Positions 1 through 9,313 of a stretch of DNA of 63,108 nucleotides are shown piece by piece (within the stretch, counting starts at the first letter, position 1; each line of letters begins with the position of its first letter). The notes below the pieces were generated by a model. It ran no database searches, was not told the origin of the DNA, and saw only the letters and a list, made by a program, of their open reading frames with translations. The DNA is taken from positions 1 to 63,108 of IMG/VR virus record IMGVR_UViG_3300032322_001062, one strand, 5' to 3'. This DNA is from a virus. Made by a program: the position numbers and the translations under genes.

Positions 1-123
1 CGCGAGGGTCGGGTGGTCAGTCGCAAACAGCGGCTTGCCGTCGCCGCCAGCGTAGAGCGAGCTAGTGGAGAAGCCGTTGTTGTAGACGTTGGCGGCCTTG
101 ACCTGCTTGGCATTCGCCATCGC
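1..123. repeat. Terminal direct repeat, left copy
   Basis: Bases 1-123 are identical to 62986-63108. The repeat lies inside the major capsid gene and keeps its reading frame (123 = 41 codons). This is the usual signature of an assembler closing a circular or circularly permuted genome, rather than a biological terminal repeat. Confidence 0.95.
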
Positions 124-462
124 GCGGCCCATGGCATTCGCCTTCATCTTACCGGTCGTGCCGTAGAGGTTGTCCTCGATGGCCTCTTCCGTGATGGCAA
201 ACGCCATCGCCACGGTTTCGTGGGTGTAGCGGCTCGTCCAAGCTTCAGACGCGGTGTCGAAGAACACCTGATCGCCTTCAGACTTGACCGGGGCCGTACC
301 GAAGCCCGTCATCAGCACTTCTTCTTCGAACGAGCGGTCAGAACGCTCGACGTCGAACAGCGGAGTATGCTCATTGTCGATGCTCTTGTAGGCCGTGCCG
401 AAGATGGCGTTGAGGCCGGGGACAAGCTGCTTCGCAAATTGAGCGCGAGTCAGAATAGTCAT
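1..462 (-). CDS. Major capsid protein, N-terminal 154 codons (gene cut by window edge)
   Basis: This is the 5' part of the major capsid gene. ATG is at 462-460, preceded by a GGAGGAT ribosome-binding site 8-14 nt upstream. The frame stays open to base 1 and continues in phase at 62985 once the 123-bp terminal repeat is collapsed, giving a 304-residue protein ending at 62533. The sequence around the join (Asn-Asn-Gly-Phe, then Gly-Gly-Asp-Gly-Lys-Pro-Leu-Phe and an ATDHP motif) resembles Mu gpT-like HK97-fold capsid proteins. It would form the icosahedral shell on the scaffold encoded at 1582-2616. The neighbours (portal, scaffold, decoration protein) support the call. Confidence 0.9.
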   Translation of the reverse strand, partial: MTILTRAQFAKQLVPGLNAIFGTAYKSIDNEHTPLFDVERSDRSFEEEVLMTGFGTAPVKSEGDQVFFDTASEAWTSRYTHETVAMAFAITEEAIEDNLYGTTGKMKANAMGRAMANAKQVKAANVYNNGFSTSSLYAGGDGKPLFATDHPTLA

Positions 463-478
463 TGTCTATATCCTCCTA

Positions 479-1069
479 TTAGGCCGCCGAGACCTGCTGG
501 AGGAGCGGGCCGTTCAGCTTCACGACCAGCACCGGGAACGGATCGCCCCAAGCGTTGTCAGGAATGTTGGCCAGACCCACAAGCTTCACCGCCGTATTAA
601 CGGCAGAGGTGCGGGAAGACGCCTGAAGCGCGTAGCGCGAGACGCCGTACACGGCATCCACGTCACCGCCAGCAGCCGTCACGTTGAAGTTAAGGCCCAG
701 ATCGCCAGCCGTCACCGAGGCATTCGCCTGGATCAGGAACGTCGCAAACGGGTTGTCCACGACGTAGGCCGTCGGGCGGTTGGAACCGTCGAGCAGGCCA
801 GCCGAAGACGTATCAGCCGGAATGGAGTTGCGAAGCTGGGGGCCGTTAATGGCATCCACCCACGCAAAGCCAGCAGCAACGCCCAGCAGGGGGCCATCGC
901 CGCCCGTGCCAGCCGAAACAATAACGCCACCCGACAGCTTGACCGGCGAGCCCTTACCGAGGTCAGGGCAAGCCGCGCCGTTGGGAAGCGGATAAGCGCG
1001 GACTTCGTTGCCATGCGTGCCGAGAGCAGCAATGGCGCGAAGACCGAACGGTGCAAAAGAAACGGGCAC
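479..1069 (-). CDS. Putative capsid decoration/head structural protein
   Basis: A 196-residue protein read from a GTG at 1069 with a strong GGAGG site about 8 nt upstream. It sits directly before the major capsid gene (16-bp gap) and after the scaffold block, where many podoviruses carry a head-decoration protein. The composition is Gly/Ala/Val-rich with few charged residues and no signal peptide, as expected of a beta-rich structural protein. No specific domain was recognised; the role is inferred from position and composition. Confidence 0.65.
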   Translation of the reverse strand: MPVSFAPFGLRAIAALGTHGNEVRAYPLPNGAACPDLGKGSPVKLSGGVIVSAGTGGDGPLLGVAAGFAWVDAINGPQLRNSIPADTSSAGLLDGSNRPTAYVVDNPFATFLIQANASVTAGDLGLNFNVTAAGGDVDAVYGVSRYALQASSRTSAVNTAVKLVGLANIPDNAWGDPFPVLVVKLNGPLLQQVSAA

Positions 1070-1090
1070 CTTCTATCCTCCTTCTATCTG

Positions 1091-1582
1091 TTATCCAAAC
1101 GAGGGTCGTCGCCCCCGGGAAAAACGCTTGGAACCTTCGTTAGCAAACTGCACCTGCCGGCCGCCGTCCTCATAGCTGATCGTCTTCAGATCGAAAGCCT
1201 GCTCCGCTTTGATGGCCCGATCTTCGGCCCACTTTTGGATGGCTTCCGCTTTCCGTCGAGGTAGCTTTGCGAGGACGAGGTCCCCGTTGATGGCTGCACC
1301 CGCCAACGCAGAAATCTTGCTTTCGAGACCGGGGAAAACGTATCCGTCAGGAACTTCTTCCAGTGGAACGAATGCCCAACCCTCTCGAAGTCGCGCCGAG
1401 ACGTTGTTATAGTCTTCTTCCCTGCCTGCCCGAAACCGAATCCAGCGATAAACGTACTGGTCGGTATCCGACATGGGAGGGATTTCTAGCGCATTGGGAG
1501 GAGTATACTCGCTTTCCAGAGAAATTTCAAGTGGATCGTCAATAGAGTTGTCGGAGGCCGGCGCGGCCTTCATGCGGGGCAT
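1091..1582 (-). CDS. Conserved head-region hypothetical protein
   Basis: A 163-residue protein between scaffold and decoration genes. Its ATG overlaps the scaffold stop as TAATG, so the two are translationally coupled. A central segment (YRWIRFRAG...[13 protein letters not shown]) resembles a family commonly found beside scaffold genes in aquatic podoviruses (recollection, not searched). The C-terminus is basic and Arg-rich. It may be a minor capsid or assembly protein. Function unknown. Confidence 0.6.
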   Translation of the reverse strand: MPRMKAAPASDNSIDDPLEISLESEYTPPNALEIPPMSDTDQYVYRWIRFRAGREEDYNNVSARLREGWAFVPLEEVPDGYVFPGLESKISALAGAAINGDLVLAKLPRRKAEAIQKWAEDRAIKAEQAFDLKTISYEDGGRQVQFANEGSKRFSRGRRPSFG

Positions 1583-2616
1583 TACAGAATCTCCGTATAT
1601 TGATTTGCGGTGGACTGAGCCTTTTCAGTCTTGGCCTTCTCGCGGGCATACTGTTCGACAGTAATACCAAGTTGACGGGCCATCTGACGGTCAGCCTCAG
1701 TAAGTACAACTCGAATCTTGCCGGAAGCGGGGGCCGGGGTCGACCGGTTCTGGATGGTCGGGTTGGATGGCTGACGGGCCGGAGTCGCAGGGGCTGCTGC
1801 CTGTTTGCCGCCCAACTTGGTCGGGAACTCCCGCTTCAGGCGCTGGTCGAGGACGTCGAAGTAGTCAGGGTCAGTAGGCAGGTAGCCTTCGCCCACCATC
1901 TGCTGGTCGATGACCTTGGCAGCGGCCGTCATAACGGCGTCCTTGTTGAACCAGTCCTTATTGCGGTCATACCACTCGGTCAGGCCGGGCGGCTGGGCAC
2001 GCTTCGCCGCCGGTTCAGGCGCGGTAGATCGTGTCTGCTGGGTCTGCTGCGGCGCTTCCTGTCCAGATTGGGGCGCCGTCTTGGTAGGGATGCTGCCCCT
2101 ATCCTTTTCAGCCTGCGCCTTCTTGGCTGCCAGAGAAGCTAGTTGCTGCTGGACCTCGAAGATGCGAGACCGGTCGCCGGACTCGAAGGCCGCATCGAAC
2201 TCGGCGCGCAGCGTCTTCATGCCTGCGTCGAGGTTCTGGATGTACAGGTCGAAGCCAATGGCTGCGCCCTCGTTGGCATCGTTCTCGTACCGCTTGGCGC
2301 GGGCTTCTGCCTCGTCTAGCCGAGCTTGCGTCTCGGCCAGTTGTTTGGCATAAGCATCTCGCTGGGCCTTCAGACGTCGGCTGCGGGTCAGCTTCTTGCG
2401 GTCGGCGGAACCGGCCTCGGTGGGACTGCCGTCATCGTCGGCATCGTCGTCGGCTGACTCGGCCTCTTGTGGGGGCGGGGGCGGCTCGGCAGCGACGACC
2501 GAGACGGCGGCTTCTTGTTCGGGCACGCCGTCCATGACAATTTCGATGTCGTCGACGGCGCCCGCTTGCCCAGACGGATTGTCTAGGTCAATCTCTTTGT
2601 AACCTGATTCGGACAT
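1582..2616 (-). CDS. Capsid scaffolding protein
   Basis: A 344-residue, highly charged protein: an acidic N-terminus with poly-Pro and Asp-rich stretches (residues 1-75), a long predicted coiled coil (about 75-185), a Gln/Pro/Ala-rich linker, and a basic helical C-terminus. Size, composition and position between the portal/GroES genes and the major capsid gene fit a scaffolding protein that templates procapsid assembly and is then lost. No protease motif was seen, so exit without proteolysis, as in T7 or P22, is likely. Confidence 0.8.
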   Translation of the reverse strand: MSESGYKEIDLDNPSGQAGAVDDIEIVMDGVPEQEAAVSVVAAEPPPPPQEAESADDDADDDGSPTEAGSADRKKLTRSRRLKAQRDAYAKQLAETQARLDEAEARAKRYENDANEGAAIGFDLYIQNLDAGMKTLRAEFDAAFESGDRSRIFEVQQQLASLAAKKAQAEKDRGSIPTKTAPQSGQEAPQQTQQTRSTAPEPAAKRAQPPGLTEWYDRNKDWFNKDAVMTAAAKVIDQQMVGEGYLPTDPDYFDVLDQRLKREFPTKLGGKQAAAPATPARQPSNPTIQNRSTPAPASGKIRVVLTEADRQMARQLGITVEQYAREKAKTEKAQSTANQYTEIL

Positions 2617-2622
2617 AGGAAA

Positions 2623-3039
2623 TTATTCCTTGAAGTTGGCGTCGAGGTACTCGGGCTTTTCGACGACGAGTTCGATGTTGGAGGGCTTGATGAGAAGGAG
2701 CTTGACGCCCTTCCACCAGATCTTCTGGCCGACCAACTTGGCATAGACGATGAAGTCGCCGGGCTTGACCCACGCGCCAGTCTTGTAAATTTCCTCGTCC
2801 TTGAAGGCGAGTTCGCCAATGGCCAGAACGCGACCAACCGTGTTCAGGTACTCACGGTCCTCGCGGAAAGTATCCGGGAGCAGGATGCCTCCTGCCGACT
2901 TACGCCGAATGGGCACGGGCCGGACAAGAATCCCTACGCCAGGAATCCTAGGCAGCGGAGACGGGTCAGGAATTTCGTCCTGTGTCATCCACTGGTCGTT
3001 CGTGATTGCCCCGTCGAGGGGCACGCGGGCGGTAAGCAT
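2623..3039 (-). CDS. GroES-like co-chaperonin
   Basis: A 138-residue protein with the GroES (Cpn10) pattern: an RPVPIRRKSAGGILLPDT segment (residues about 40-57) corresponding to the start of Cpn10 and its mobile loop, then NTVGRVLAIG, then WVKPGDFIVY, and a terminal LLLIKPSNIELVVE strand. About 38 extra N-terminal residues precede the domain. By analogy with T4 gp31 it would cap host GroEL and adapt it to fold the phage capsid protein. It lies between portal and scaffold in the head operon, which fits that job. The stop is 6 bp before the scaffold start. Confidence 0.85.
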   Translation of the reverse strand: MLTARVPLDGAITNDQWMTQDEIPDPSPLPRIPGVGILVRPVPIRRKSAGGILLPDTFREDREYLNTVGRVLAIGELAFKDEEIYKTGAWVKPGDFIVYAKLVGQKIWWKGVKLLLIKPSNIELVVEKPEYLDANFKE

Positions 3040-3230
3040 TAGTTCCTTTCTTCTGCTGGCTTGGTCTCTACGAGATCGTAGAGCAGTTGCACGGCTTGGT
3101 TGAGGCCGGCAATAACGCCGCAGGCACGGGCATACTCTTCGTAGGTCTTGGCGCCGCCACGGGAAAGAAAGTCTCTTTCCCGCTCGACACGCTTCTGAAC
3201 CTCTGCTACATACTCAGATAGTAATCTCAT
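3039..3230 (-). CDS. Small conserved head-operon protein
   Basis: A 63-residue, mostly helical charged protein coupled by single-base overlaps to the portal stop (3230) and the GroES-like start (3039). It has heptad-like spacing (VAEVQKRVERERDFL) consistent with a short coiled coil. Similar short genes commonly follow podovirus portal genes. Function unknown. Confidence 0.6.
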   Translation of the reverse strand: MRLLSEYVAEVQKRVERERDFLSRGGAKTYEEYARACGVIAGLNQAVQLLYDLVETKPAEERN

Positions 3231-5560
3231 TAGATAGCCGCGTTTGCCCGTTCTGCAAGCTGTTTGGCTTGAATATCCGCCAGTTTGGCGGAGTTGTCAA
3301 GTATTTTCGAAGAAGCCGAAATCTGGGCCTGCTTCTGCTTGTTCTCCGCGTCGAGCAACATGCTGGTTTCCTTGAGGTCAAGCTCGCGGTTCTTGAGTGC
3401 GATCTTGGCTGCCTCGCGGACATCCTGCGACTGGATGCGTGCCGCCGAAAGCTGAAGCTCCTGCTGGTTGAGGGCAACCATCTGCTGCTCAACGGACGGA
3501 CCCGCGCCACCCATGCCGGACGCCGCCGAGATCATCAGCATCTGCGTGGCGACTTGGGCCTGCACGTTCGGGTCTTCGATGGGCATGCCCATCTGCTGGG
3601 CCAGCAGAGCGGCCTGTGCCACAAACATCAGCACCTTGTGTTCGGCGATGTTGGCATTCAGAAGCTGGAGGCCGATGGCGATGGTCGGGTCGTTGGCGCC
3701 CTGCATCTGCGGCGTCTTGAGGAACGCTTCCTTCACAGCAATGTGAGCCGCGTGGTTCTGGCCAAGCTGGGCCTTGATGGGCTTGCCGGCCATGGCGGCC
3801 TGCACCTCGGTCAGCGGGTCGGCGCTGATGGCTTGGGCCTCGGGGTTGACGAGGAGCTTGTCCACGTTCTCGGTACCCATGGCCGCGTAGAAGCGCCGCA
3901 GCGCCTCGCGCATGTCATGGAGTTGCGGGAACTGGGCCGCCATGTTGAGTTCGATCTGAGCCCGGGCCACCCGCTGCGACTCGGTGAGGGCATTGGGGTC
4001 GGATGCCGGGATGACGTCCACGGCCGCCGGATCGAAGTCGTTGCGCTGGACGTAGGCGTTCTCGGAGCCGACCACGAAGTTGACGAGGTCGGGCAGGTTC
4101 TCGAAGTTGAGTTCGCCGATGAGCTTGAGGAACTCGCCCTGCGACTGGTGAAGGCGCTTGTGGATCGAAGAATAGAACCGCTGCGACGCTTCGATCAGGG
4201 CCAGCGTGGTGCCGACCGGGCCGTAGTTGGTGGCGTTGGCAGCGACCTCGTCGGTGGCGTCAGCGAACTTCTGGCCGCTATCCACCATGAACTTGAGCAG
4301 GGTGAAGAGGGTCTGGTTCGGCTCCTTGGCCGGCAGCGGGAAGAACGCCTTGCTCAGTTCTTCAGGTGACAGATTGACGTCACGCCACTCGCCGAAGCCC
4401 AGTGGGGTGTCGCTGTCGGAGAACTTGGCATCTTGGGACTTGAAGCCCGCCTGCCAGTTGGCATACTGACCTGCGTCGACGAGGGCGCGCAGGGCCACGG
4501 TCGCGGAGGCCGCAAGGTCGCCGATCAGGTGGACGTAGCCAAGGGCGTAGAAGCCGAAGGCCGGGATGAACTGGTCGACGGTGTACCAGATGCGCTTGGT
4601 CTTGGCGACGTCGTCCTCGCGCCAGTTGCGCTTGATGGAGTAGACGTTGCCGGTCTTGACGTTGAAGTGGACGATGTAGGGCGCCATGCCGCCGCTAGGC
4701 AGACTGGGGTCGTCGCCGTTCAGGTCGAGATAGCAGTGGGCCTCGCCGACCGTGTAGCCCTTGCGTTCGAGCGACATGTCGAAGCCTTGGGCGTTGGCGA
4801 TGGCTTCGGTGATCTCGTTGGTGTCGAGGACTTCCTCGGCATCGTTCTCGGAGACTTCGAGGAAGGTGCCTGCCGCCACAAGATTCTCCATCTTGCGGGT
4901 GGAAAGCTCCATGACCTCGATATATTCCTCGGCATCTCGGAGGTGGGTTGCCGACGGGTCGATGTAGAAGTTCTCGACGTAGACGACGGTCGGGTCGGGC
5001 GCCGAGTTCACGCTGTTCCAGCCGGCCTTGCGGATGCCGGTGCCCATGAAGCCGACGCGGAACAGGTTGCGTTCGAGGTCGGTATAGAAACCCGGCACCT
5101 GCTCGGTAAGCTGGTAGTTCATGTAGGTGCGGACGCGGGCAGCGGCCTGTTCGCGGGGAATGTCGACGTAGCCACGGACCTTGGTGCGGACGGGACCCTT
5201 GGCAGGCCACAGTTCTTGGATGGCCTTAGCCTGGAACTTGACCACGTTCTCGATGAGGAGGGGGTGGACGGCCGAGCAGGCCCCGTCGACCTCGGTGTTG
5301 CCTTGGCCCTCGGTGTTCAGGCCCAGCCAGTGGATGCCCTGCTTGATCTTCTCTTCCCACTGCTGGCGGGCGTTCTTGAAGTTCTGAAGGGCATCTTGAC
5401 GTTGGGAGCCGATGTCACGAAGTATTACATCGTCCATGCCGGCTGCGAGGTTAGCACCGAACGACATGTCGATCTCGACAATCTCGTCGGCCGGAATAAC
5501 TTCGAGCGTCTCTTCAGAGAACTCAAATTCCATTTCTGGATTTTCGAGATTATCAGACAT
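3230..5560 (-). CDS. Portal protein (P22-like, podovirus type)
   Basis: A 776-residue protein directly downstream of the large terminase (8-bp overlap). The N-terminal half holds the conserved region of large podovirus portals: an acidic N-terminus, a GNTEVDGACSAVHPLLIENVV segment near residue 110, a PREQAAARVRTYMNYQL segment, and a YVENFYIDPSA motif. The C-terminal third is Gln/Ala-rich and helical and resembles a barrel or crown extension. The size exceeds P22 gp1 (about 725 residues). It would form the dodecameric DNA gate at one capsid vertex and dock the terminase. Confidence 0.92.
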   Translation of the reverse strand: MSDNLENPEMEFEFSEETLEVIPADEIVEIDMSFGANLAAGMDDVILRDIGSQRQDALQNFKNARQQWEEKIKQGIHWLGLNTEGQGNTEVDGACSAVHPLLIENVVKFQAKAIQELWPAKGPVRTKVRGYVDIPREQAAARVRTYMNYQLTEQVPGFYTDLERNLFRVGFMGTGIRKAGWNSVNSAPDPTVVYVENFYIDPSATHLRDAEEYIEVMELSTRKMENLVAAGTFLEVSENDAEEVLDTNEITEAIANAQGFDMSLERKGYTVGEAHCYLDLNGDDPSLPSGGMAPYIVHFNVKTGNVYSIKRNWREDDVAKTKRIWYTVDQFIPAFGFYALGYVHLIGDLAASATVALRALVDAGQYANWQAGFKSQDAKFSDSDTPLGFGEWRDVNLSPEELSKAFFPLPAKEPNQTLFTLLKFMVDSGQKFADATDEVAANATNYGPVGTTLALIEASQRFYSSIHKRLHQSQGEFLKLIGELNFENLPDLVNFVVGSENAYVQRNDFDPAAVDVIPASDPNALTESQRVARAQIELNMAAQFPQLHDMREALRRFYAAMGTENVDKLLVNPEAQAISADPLTEVQAAMAGKPIKAQLGQNHAAHIAVKEAFLKTPQMQGANDPTIAIGLQLLNANIAEHKVLMFVAQAALLAQQMGMPIEDPNVQAQVATQMLMISAASGMGGAGPSVEQQMVALNQQELQLSAARIQSQDVREAAKIALKNRELDLKETSMLLDAENKQKQAQISASSKILDNSAKLADIQAKQLAERANAAI

Positions 5561-7121
5561 GTGTTACTTGACTCCAATAGCTCTTGAAAGGGCGTCTACT
5601 TGAGGGCCGGTCATTGTTGCCAACCTTTTCTTGCGTCAATTCATAGCGGCGGCGCAAGTAGAGCAGGGCCATCACCATAGCATCGACGGCGTCGTCATGG
5701 GCGCCCTTTGGAAATTCGAGGGCCTCCTGCAAAAGCTCGGCCGCATATTTCCGCTTGAGGGGTAGCCAGACGCGCTGACGCTCAATAATGCCTGTCACCG
5801 CATGAGCCCTAGCCACTTTATCACGGTCGGGCTGAAAAGGCAACACAGGCAGCTTATTGAGCTTGAGGTCCTGAATTAGGGACTGACCCGAAGCTTTATT
5901 TTCGACGATTATGCGATCCGGCTTGAACGTACTGTATTGTTCTTTGGCCACCGCGCGAAGCTGCGGGTAGGACCACCGGCCCCTGACTTGGTTCAGCAGA
6001 ATGGCATTGGGCTCCTGATACTCGAAACCCTTCTCGTCGGTGAAGGTTAGGTGGAAGATGCCCCACGTCTGGATGACGGAGAAGTCGGCCTTGGCCTTGG
6101 TGGAGAAGGCGGTGTCGAGGGTCTGGATGATCTCGTCACACTCGGGCGGATCGTCCTCGTCCCAATCTTGGAAGTCGTCCTTGTTGAAGACGTTGCCGTC
6201 CTCGCCGGTCGGGGTCTGCATGTACAGGGCGCCCCAGTCGGCCCGCGACAGACCCTCGCGCGTAGCGATCAGGTCGTCCATCGTGATGTATTCGGGCCAG
6301 TAGGACTCGCTCTCGGGCAGCATCAGATATTCGGCTGCGGGCTTGTCGAGGATGGCCGGAATGGATATGACTTCCCACTGGTCGACGCGCGGGTTGCGGG
6401 CGGCCTTGTCGAGCAGGAAGCCTGAAAGGTCGCGCACATGCCACCGGGTGTTGACGAGGATGATGCGGGAGTCAGGCAGTTTACGGGAGCGGAAGCCGGG
6501 GCCGTACCAGTTGTTGACGCGCTCGCGCTCGGTGTCGGACTTAGCAGTCTGCTCGGACAGGGGGTCGTCCAAGATGCCCAGATTGAAGCGGTAACCAGCG
6601 ATGGACTTGCCCGCGCCCGCTGGCATGAAGGAGCCGCCCGTGATCAGCTTCCAACTGGTGACGCCCGACATGTCGTCGCGGATGCGAACGCCGTCGAAGA
6701 TCTCTTGGTATTCGGCAGAGCGAATGAGGTCGCGGATACGGCCGGAGCATTCGACCGCCTTGTCGGTGGTGTGCGAGATCCACATGAAGCGCCAAGTTGG
6801 GTGGCGGCCCATACACCACGCGACGAACAGCATGAGGAGGACTGACTTCATGGAGCCCGGCGGCAGCATGAGCATCAGGCGGTCGACGGACCCATCGTCA
6901 ACTTCGGCGAGGGTCGCCGCTATAGACTCGATGTGACGCCCGTCTCGGTAATCATTGCCGTCCAACATAAGGTGGGCGAGTAGTTTGACGAAGACGTAGA
7001 AGTCCTCTCGCGCCTCCATGATTGCTTTTTGATGGAGGGCGTCAGCTAGTTCCGCCTTTACTCGGAGGAGGCGTTCTTCAGTTGATTCGGAGTTTGCGCT
7101 CAATTTCCGGCTCGGCTTCAC
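5553..7121 (-). CDS. terL: Terminase large subunit
   Basis: A 522-residue packaging motor. The N-terminal ATPase has a Walker A-like PPGSMKS loop, atypical because it lacks the usual GK(S/T) triad, and a Walker B GILDDP. The C-terminal RNase H-like nuclease shows its acidic residues in TLDTAFSTK, IIVENKASGQ and GAHDDAVDA. It cuts and translocates DNA into the procapsid through the portal. It overlaps the small subunit gene by 44 bp and the portal gene by 8 bp. Packaging mode cannot be read directly; the circular assembly suits headful packaging or circular permutation. Confidence 0.95.
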   Translation of the reverse strand: MKPSRKLSANSESTEERLLRVKAELADALHQKAIMEAREDFYVFVKLLAHLMLDGNDYRDGRHIESIAATLAEVDDGSVDRLMLMLPPGSMKSVLLMLFVAWCMGRHPTWRFMWISHTTDKAVECSGRIRDLIRSAEYQEIFDGVRIRDDMSGVTSWKLITGGSFMPAGAGKSIAGYRFNLGILDDPLSEQTAKSDTERERVNNWYGPGFRSRKLPDSRIILVNTRWHVRDLSGFLLDKAARNPRVDQWEVISIPAILDKPAAEYLMLPESESYWPEYITMDDLIATREGLSRADWGALYMQTPTGEDGNVFNKDDFQDWDEDDPPECDEIIQTLDTAFSTKAKADFSVIQTWGIFHLTFTDEKGFEYQEPNAILLNQVRGRWSYPQLRAVAKEQYSTFKPDRIIVENKASGQSLIQDLKLNKLPVLPFQPDRDKVARAHAVTGIIERQRVWLPLKRKYAAELLQEALEFPKGAHDDAVDAMVMALLYLRRRYELTQEKVGNNDRPSSRRPFKSYWSQVTHV

Positions 7122-7794
7122 GCAGGATGGCAGTCAGTTCGCTGATCCGGGTATCCAGTTCCTCCTTGGAGTGGATGGTCCGGTGGACGATTTCCTTCTT
7201 CTCAACGAACATGCCAAGATACTTGGCAAGGTTTTCCATGGCGCGGTTGGCGTTGGTAAAGTCGCCAGAGGCCATAGCTTGTGTGGCAATGTCGTTGAAC
7301 CACTTGACGACATCCTCGATGTTGATTTTCATGCGTGCCTTCTCCTCAATCTCGAACGCGCTGATAAGGTCGTGGAACTCCGGGATGACCAGCATACGGT
7401 TGGCCATCTCCAACAGGACGACGGGGTTGCTGCTGTTGTAGCCCGCAAGACGCATGGCGCCGCATTTGTTGGAGCGGCCGTTCAGGGCGAACTGGCGAGC
7501 GAACTCAACCTGCTTGGGCGTCAGCTTCTTGATGGCTGTGATCTTGTCCCACTTAGCCTGCCACGTTTCGCGCAGGTGATCGCGCAGGTTGCGGATCGCG
7601 TCGACGTTTTCCTTGGTGACGGCGCGGGCAGGCTTGTGGATGTTCATGCGCCGCAGTTCACGTCGGTAGCCTTTTTGGCGATCCTTCTGCGACGGCGGGT
7701 ACTTGCGCTTACGCTTGGGCGCAGGCGCCTCCCCCTGTTCAGGAGAGGTCGCCTCCACCACTTCGTCGGCAAGATCGAAAGGTTCGTCCGTCAT
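7078..7794 (-). CDS. terS: Terminase small subunit
   Basis: A 238-residue protein with an acidic N-terminus, a basic linker (KRKRKYPPSQKDRQKGYRREL) and a helix-turn-helix-type region LTPKQVEFARQFALNGRSNK (about residues 90-110), then AMRLAGYNSSNP, the hallmark of Terminase_2/P27-like small subunits. The C-terminus is a charged helix for oligomerisation. It would recognise viral DNA and load TerL. It overlaps terL by 44 bp and the upstream ATPase by 4 bp. Confidence 0.88.
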   Translation of the reverse strand: MTDEPFDLADEVVEATSPEQGEAPAPKRKRKYPPSQKDRQKGYRRELRRMNIHKPARAVTKENVDAIRNLRDHLRETWQAKWDKITAIKKLTPKQVEFARQFALNGRSNKCGAMRLAGYNSSNPVVLLEMANRMLVIPEFHDLISAFEIEEKARMKINIEDVVKWFNDIATQAMASGDFTNANRAMENLAKYLGMFVEKKEIVHRTIHSKEELDTRISELTAILREAEPEIERKLRIN

Positions 7795-9260
7795 GCTACT
7801 CCGGCTTCGTCGTCTTCGCGGACAATCGAGATCCGAGAACGGCCCTTCTGCGAAAGACTGGTCGCCCGGCCCGCGCTAAAGAAGCGAATGCCCTGCCGTT
7901 CGAGGGCAGGACGGATACGCTTCAGTTCGGCGGCGAAGCTGTGCGAAGTCTGCGGCAGCTTCTCGCGGGGACCAATGTTCATCTCAAGCTGGCCAATCAG
8001 GTCCGAATACGTCCCCGAGAACTCCTTCTGCTTATCCATCATCCGCAGGATAGCCGAAGCCATCCCATGAAATTCGAGCATCTGGCTCTCTGCCGCAGAA
8101 CGGTTGCGCTTATAGACTTCCATAAGGCGCCCTTCCTGCCAGCCAAAAGCCTTCTCAGCCGCCACCGCCCAGACCGCAAACGCAGACATACGCGGCTTTT
8201 CAGCCAAGTGTACATTACCATAATTCTGCGTAGCAATCAACGCTGCATTCATAAGCGAGCCCAGCAGGCGGGCATGGCAGGCGTTGAAGGCTTCCCAAAA
8301 CTCGTAGTCATCGCGCCGCTTGCGAGGGTCGATGCGGGGCAGATGCACATGGATCGAGCGGTCAACAAGGTCGCCGCGCTCGACGACGTCAGGAATGCCG
8401 TTCATGGCGACGGGCCGGCAAACGCGGACTGCGGACTCCTCGGCGTTGGTGTAAAGGGCGCGGCCACCCTGTGCCCCGGTGCCGGTGCTGATGACGCAGA
8501 GAGCGTCCGACATCTTGTTGGAAATGAAGGACACGTTGTCGAAGGCGAGGACGAAGGAGTTGCGCACCATAGCCTGAAGGTCGCGCTGGTCCTCGGGCGG
8601 GGTACGCATGTCGAGGGCATGCGGGTCGATAATGCGGCGCAGCAGGCGCAGGACGGTGGACTTGCCAGAGCCCTGCTCGCCGGAGATAGTGAGGACGGGG
8701 TAAGGACCTTCGGGCCGGAGGCAGCCGAGCAGCCACGCGGTCAGGAGCATGAGGCTGTCTTCGTCGGCCGCGATGAAGTCCTTGAGGAGTTCGGGGAACT
8801 CAGAGGCGGGCGCCGAGAGGTCAGGGTCGACGAGGGGCAGCATGCCCGCGCCGCGCAGCATGCGGATATGGGTCGGGCCGCCGGGCAGCTTGGTAATGCC
8901 GGAGGTCGAAATGCACCACGCATCGTTGGCATCGTTGCCGATGTCGATGTAGAGTTCGCCGACCTTGCCGCCGATGCGGATGAAGTCCTTGACCTTGCGG
9001 CCCTGAGAGCGAACCCAGTGGGCAAAGTAGGTCTGGGCCGAGTTAAGGAGGTCGCCGCCGGGCACGATGTTGACCTGATCGACGCAGAAGGAGGTGAACC
9101 AGCCACGGAAGTCGCAGTGGCCGGCAGGCGTGATGGTCAACGTGCGCCGCACACCAGCTTCGGTGTAGTCGAGGAAGAGACGGCCATCTTCGGTGGTCCA
9201 CGGCGAAAGCTGAAGCTTCGCATCGTTGATAAGCTGGACGCGGTTGATCTTATCTGACAT
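7791..9260 (-). CDS. AAA+/helicase-like ATPase (primase-helicase C-terminal type)
   Basis: A 489-residue ATPase with Walker A GEQGSGKST at about residue 205, Walker B FVLAFDNVS at about 250, and a sensor-like NGIPDVVERGDLVDRS segment. The C-terminal 130 residues form a winged-helix-like tail. The arrangement resembles the ATPase module of phage/plasmid primase-helicases (D5/P4 alpha type), but no primase motifs precede it. It is the only replicative-helicase candidate seen here, yet it is first in the packaging operon, so a packaging or DNA-processing role is possible. Start ATG at 9260 follows a GGAG site. Confidence 0.72.
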   Translation of the reverse strand: MSDKINRVQLINDAKLQLSPWTTEDGRLFLDYTEAGVRRTLTITPAGHCDFRGWFTSFCVDQVNIVPGGDLLNSAQTYFAHWVRSQGRKVKDFIRIGGKVGELYIDIGNDANDAWCISTSGITKLPGGPTHIRMLRGAGMLPLVDPDLSAPASEFPELLKDFIAADEDSLMLLTAWLLGCLRPEGPYPVLTISGEQGSGKSTVLRLLRRIIDPHALDMRTPPEDQRDLQAMVRNSFVLAFDNVSFISNKMSDALCVISTGTGAQGGRALYTNAEESAVRVCRPVAMNGIPDVVERGDLVDRSIHVHLPRIDPRKRRDDYEFWEAFNACHARLLGSLMNAALIATQNYGNVHLAEKPRMSAFAVWAVAAEKAFGWQEGRLMEVYKRNRSAAESQMLEFHGMASAILRMMDKQKEFSGTYSDLIGQLEMNIGPREKLPQTSHSFAAELKRIRPALERQGIRFFSAGRATSLSQKGRSRISIVREDDEAGVA

Positions 9261-9284
9261 GCAGGGCTCCTTGATCAGAAGCGC

Positions 9285-9313
9285 ATCCTACATGAGGTGA
9301 GCGTCGTGTGCAA
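9285..9313 (-). promoter_or_regulatory. Sigma70-like promoter for the ATPase/terminase/head operon
   Basis: On the minus strand TTGCAC (9313-9308) and TAGGAT (9290-9285) are separated by exactly 17 bp. The predicted start is near 9278, giving an 18-nt leader with a GGAG site before the ATG at 9260. GTGAG half-sites overlap the spacer and flank the -35 box. Confidence 0.55.

Noticed and set aside
1-123. A biological direct terminal repeat like that of T7
   Set aside because: It is inside a coding gene, short and in frame, and fits the overlap left by an assembler closing a circle.
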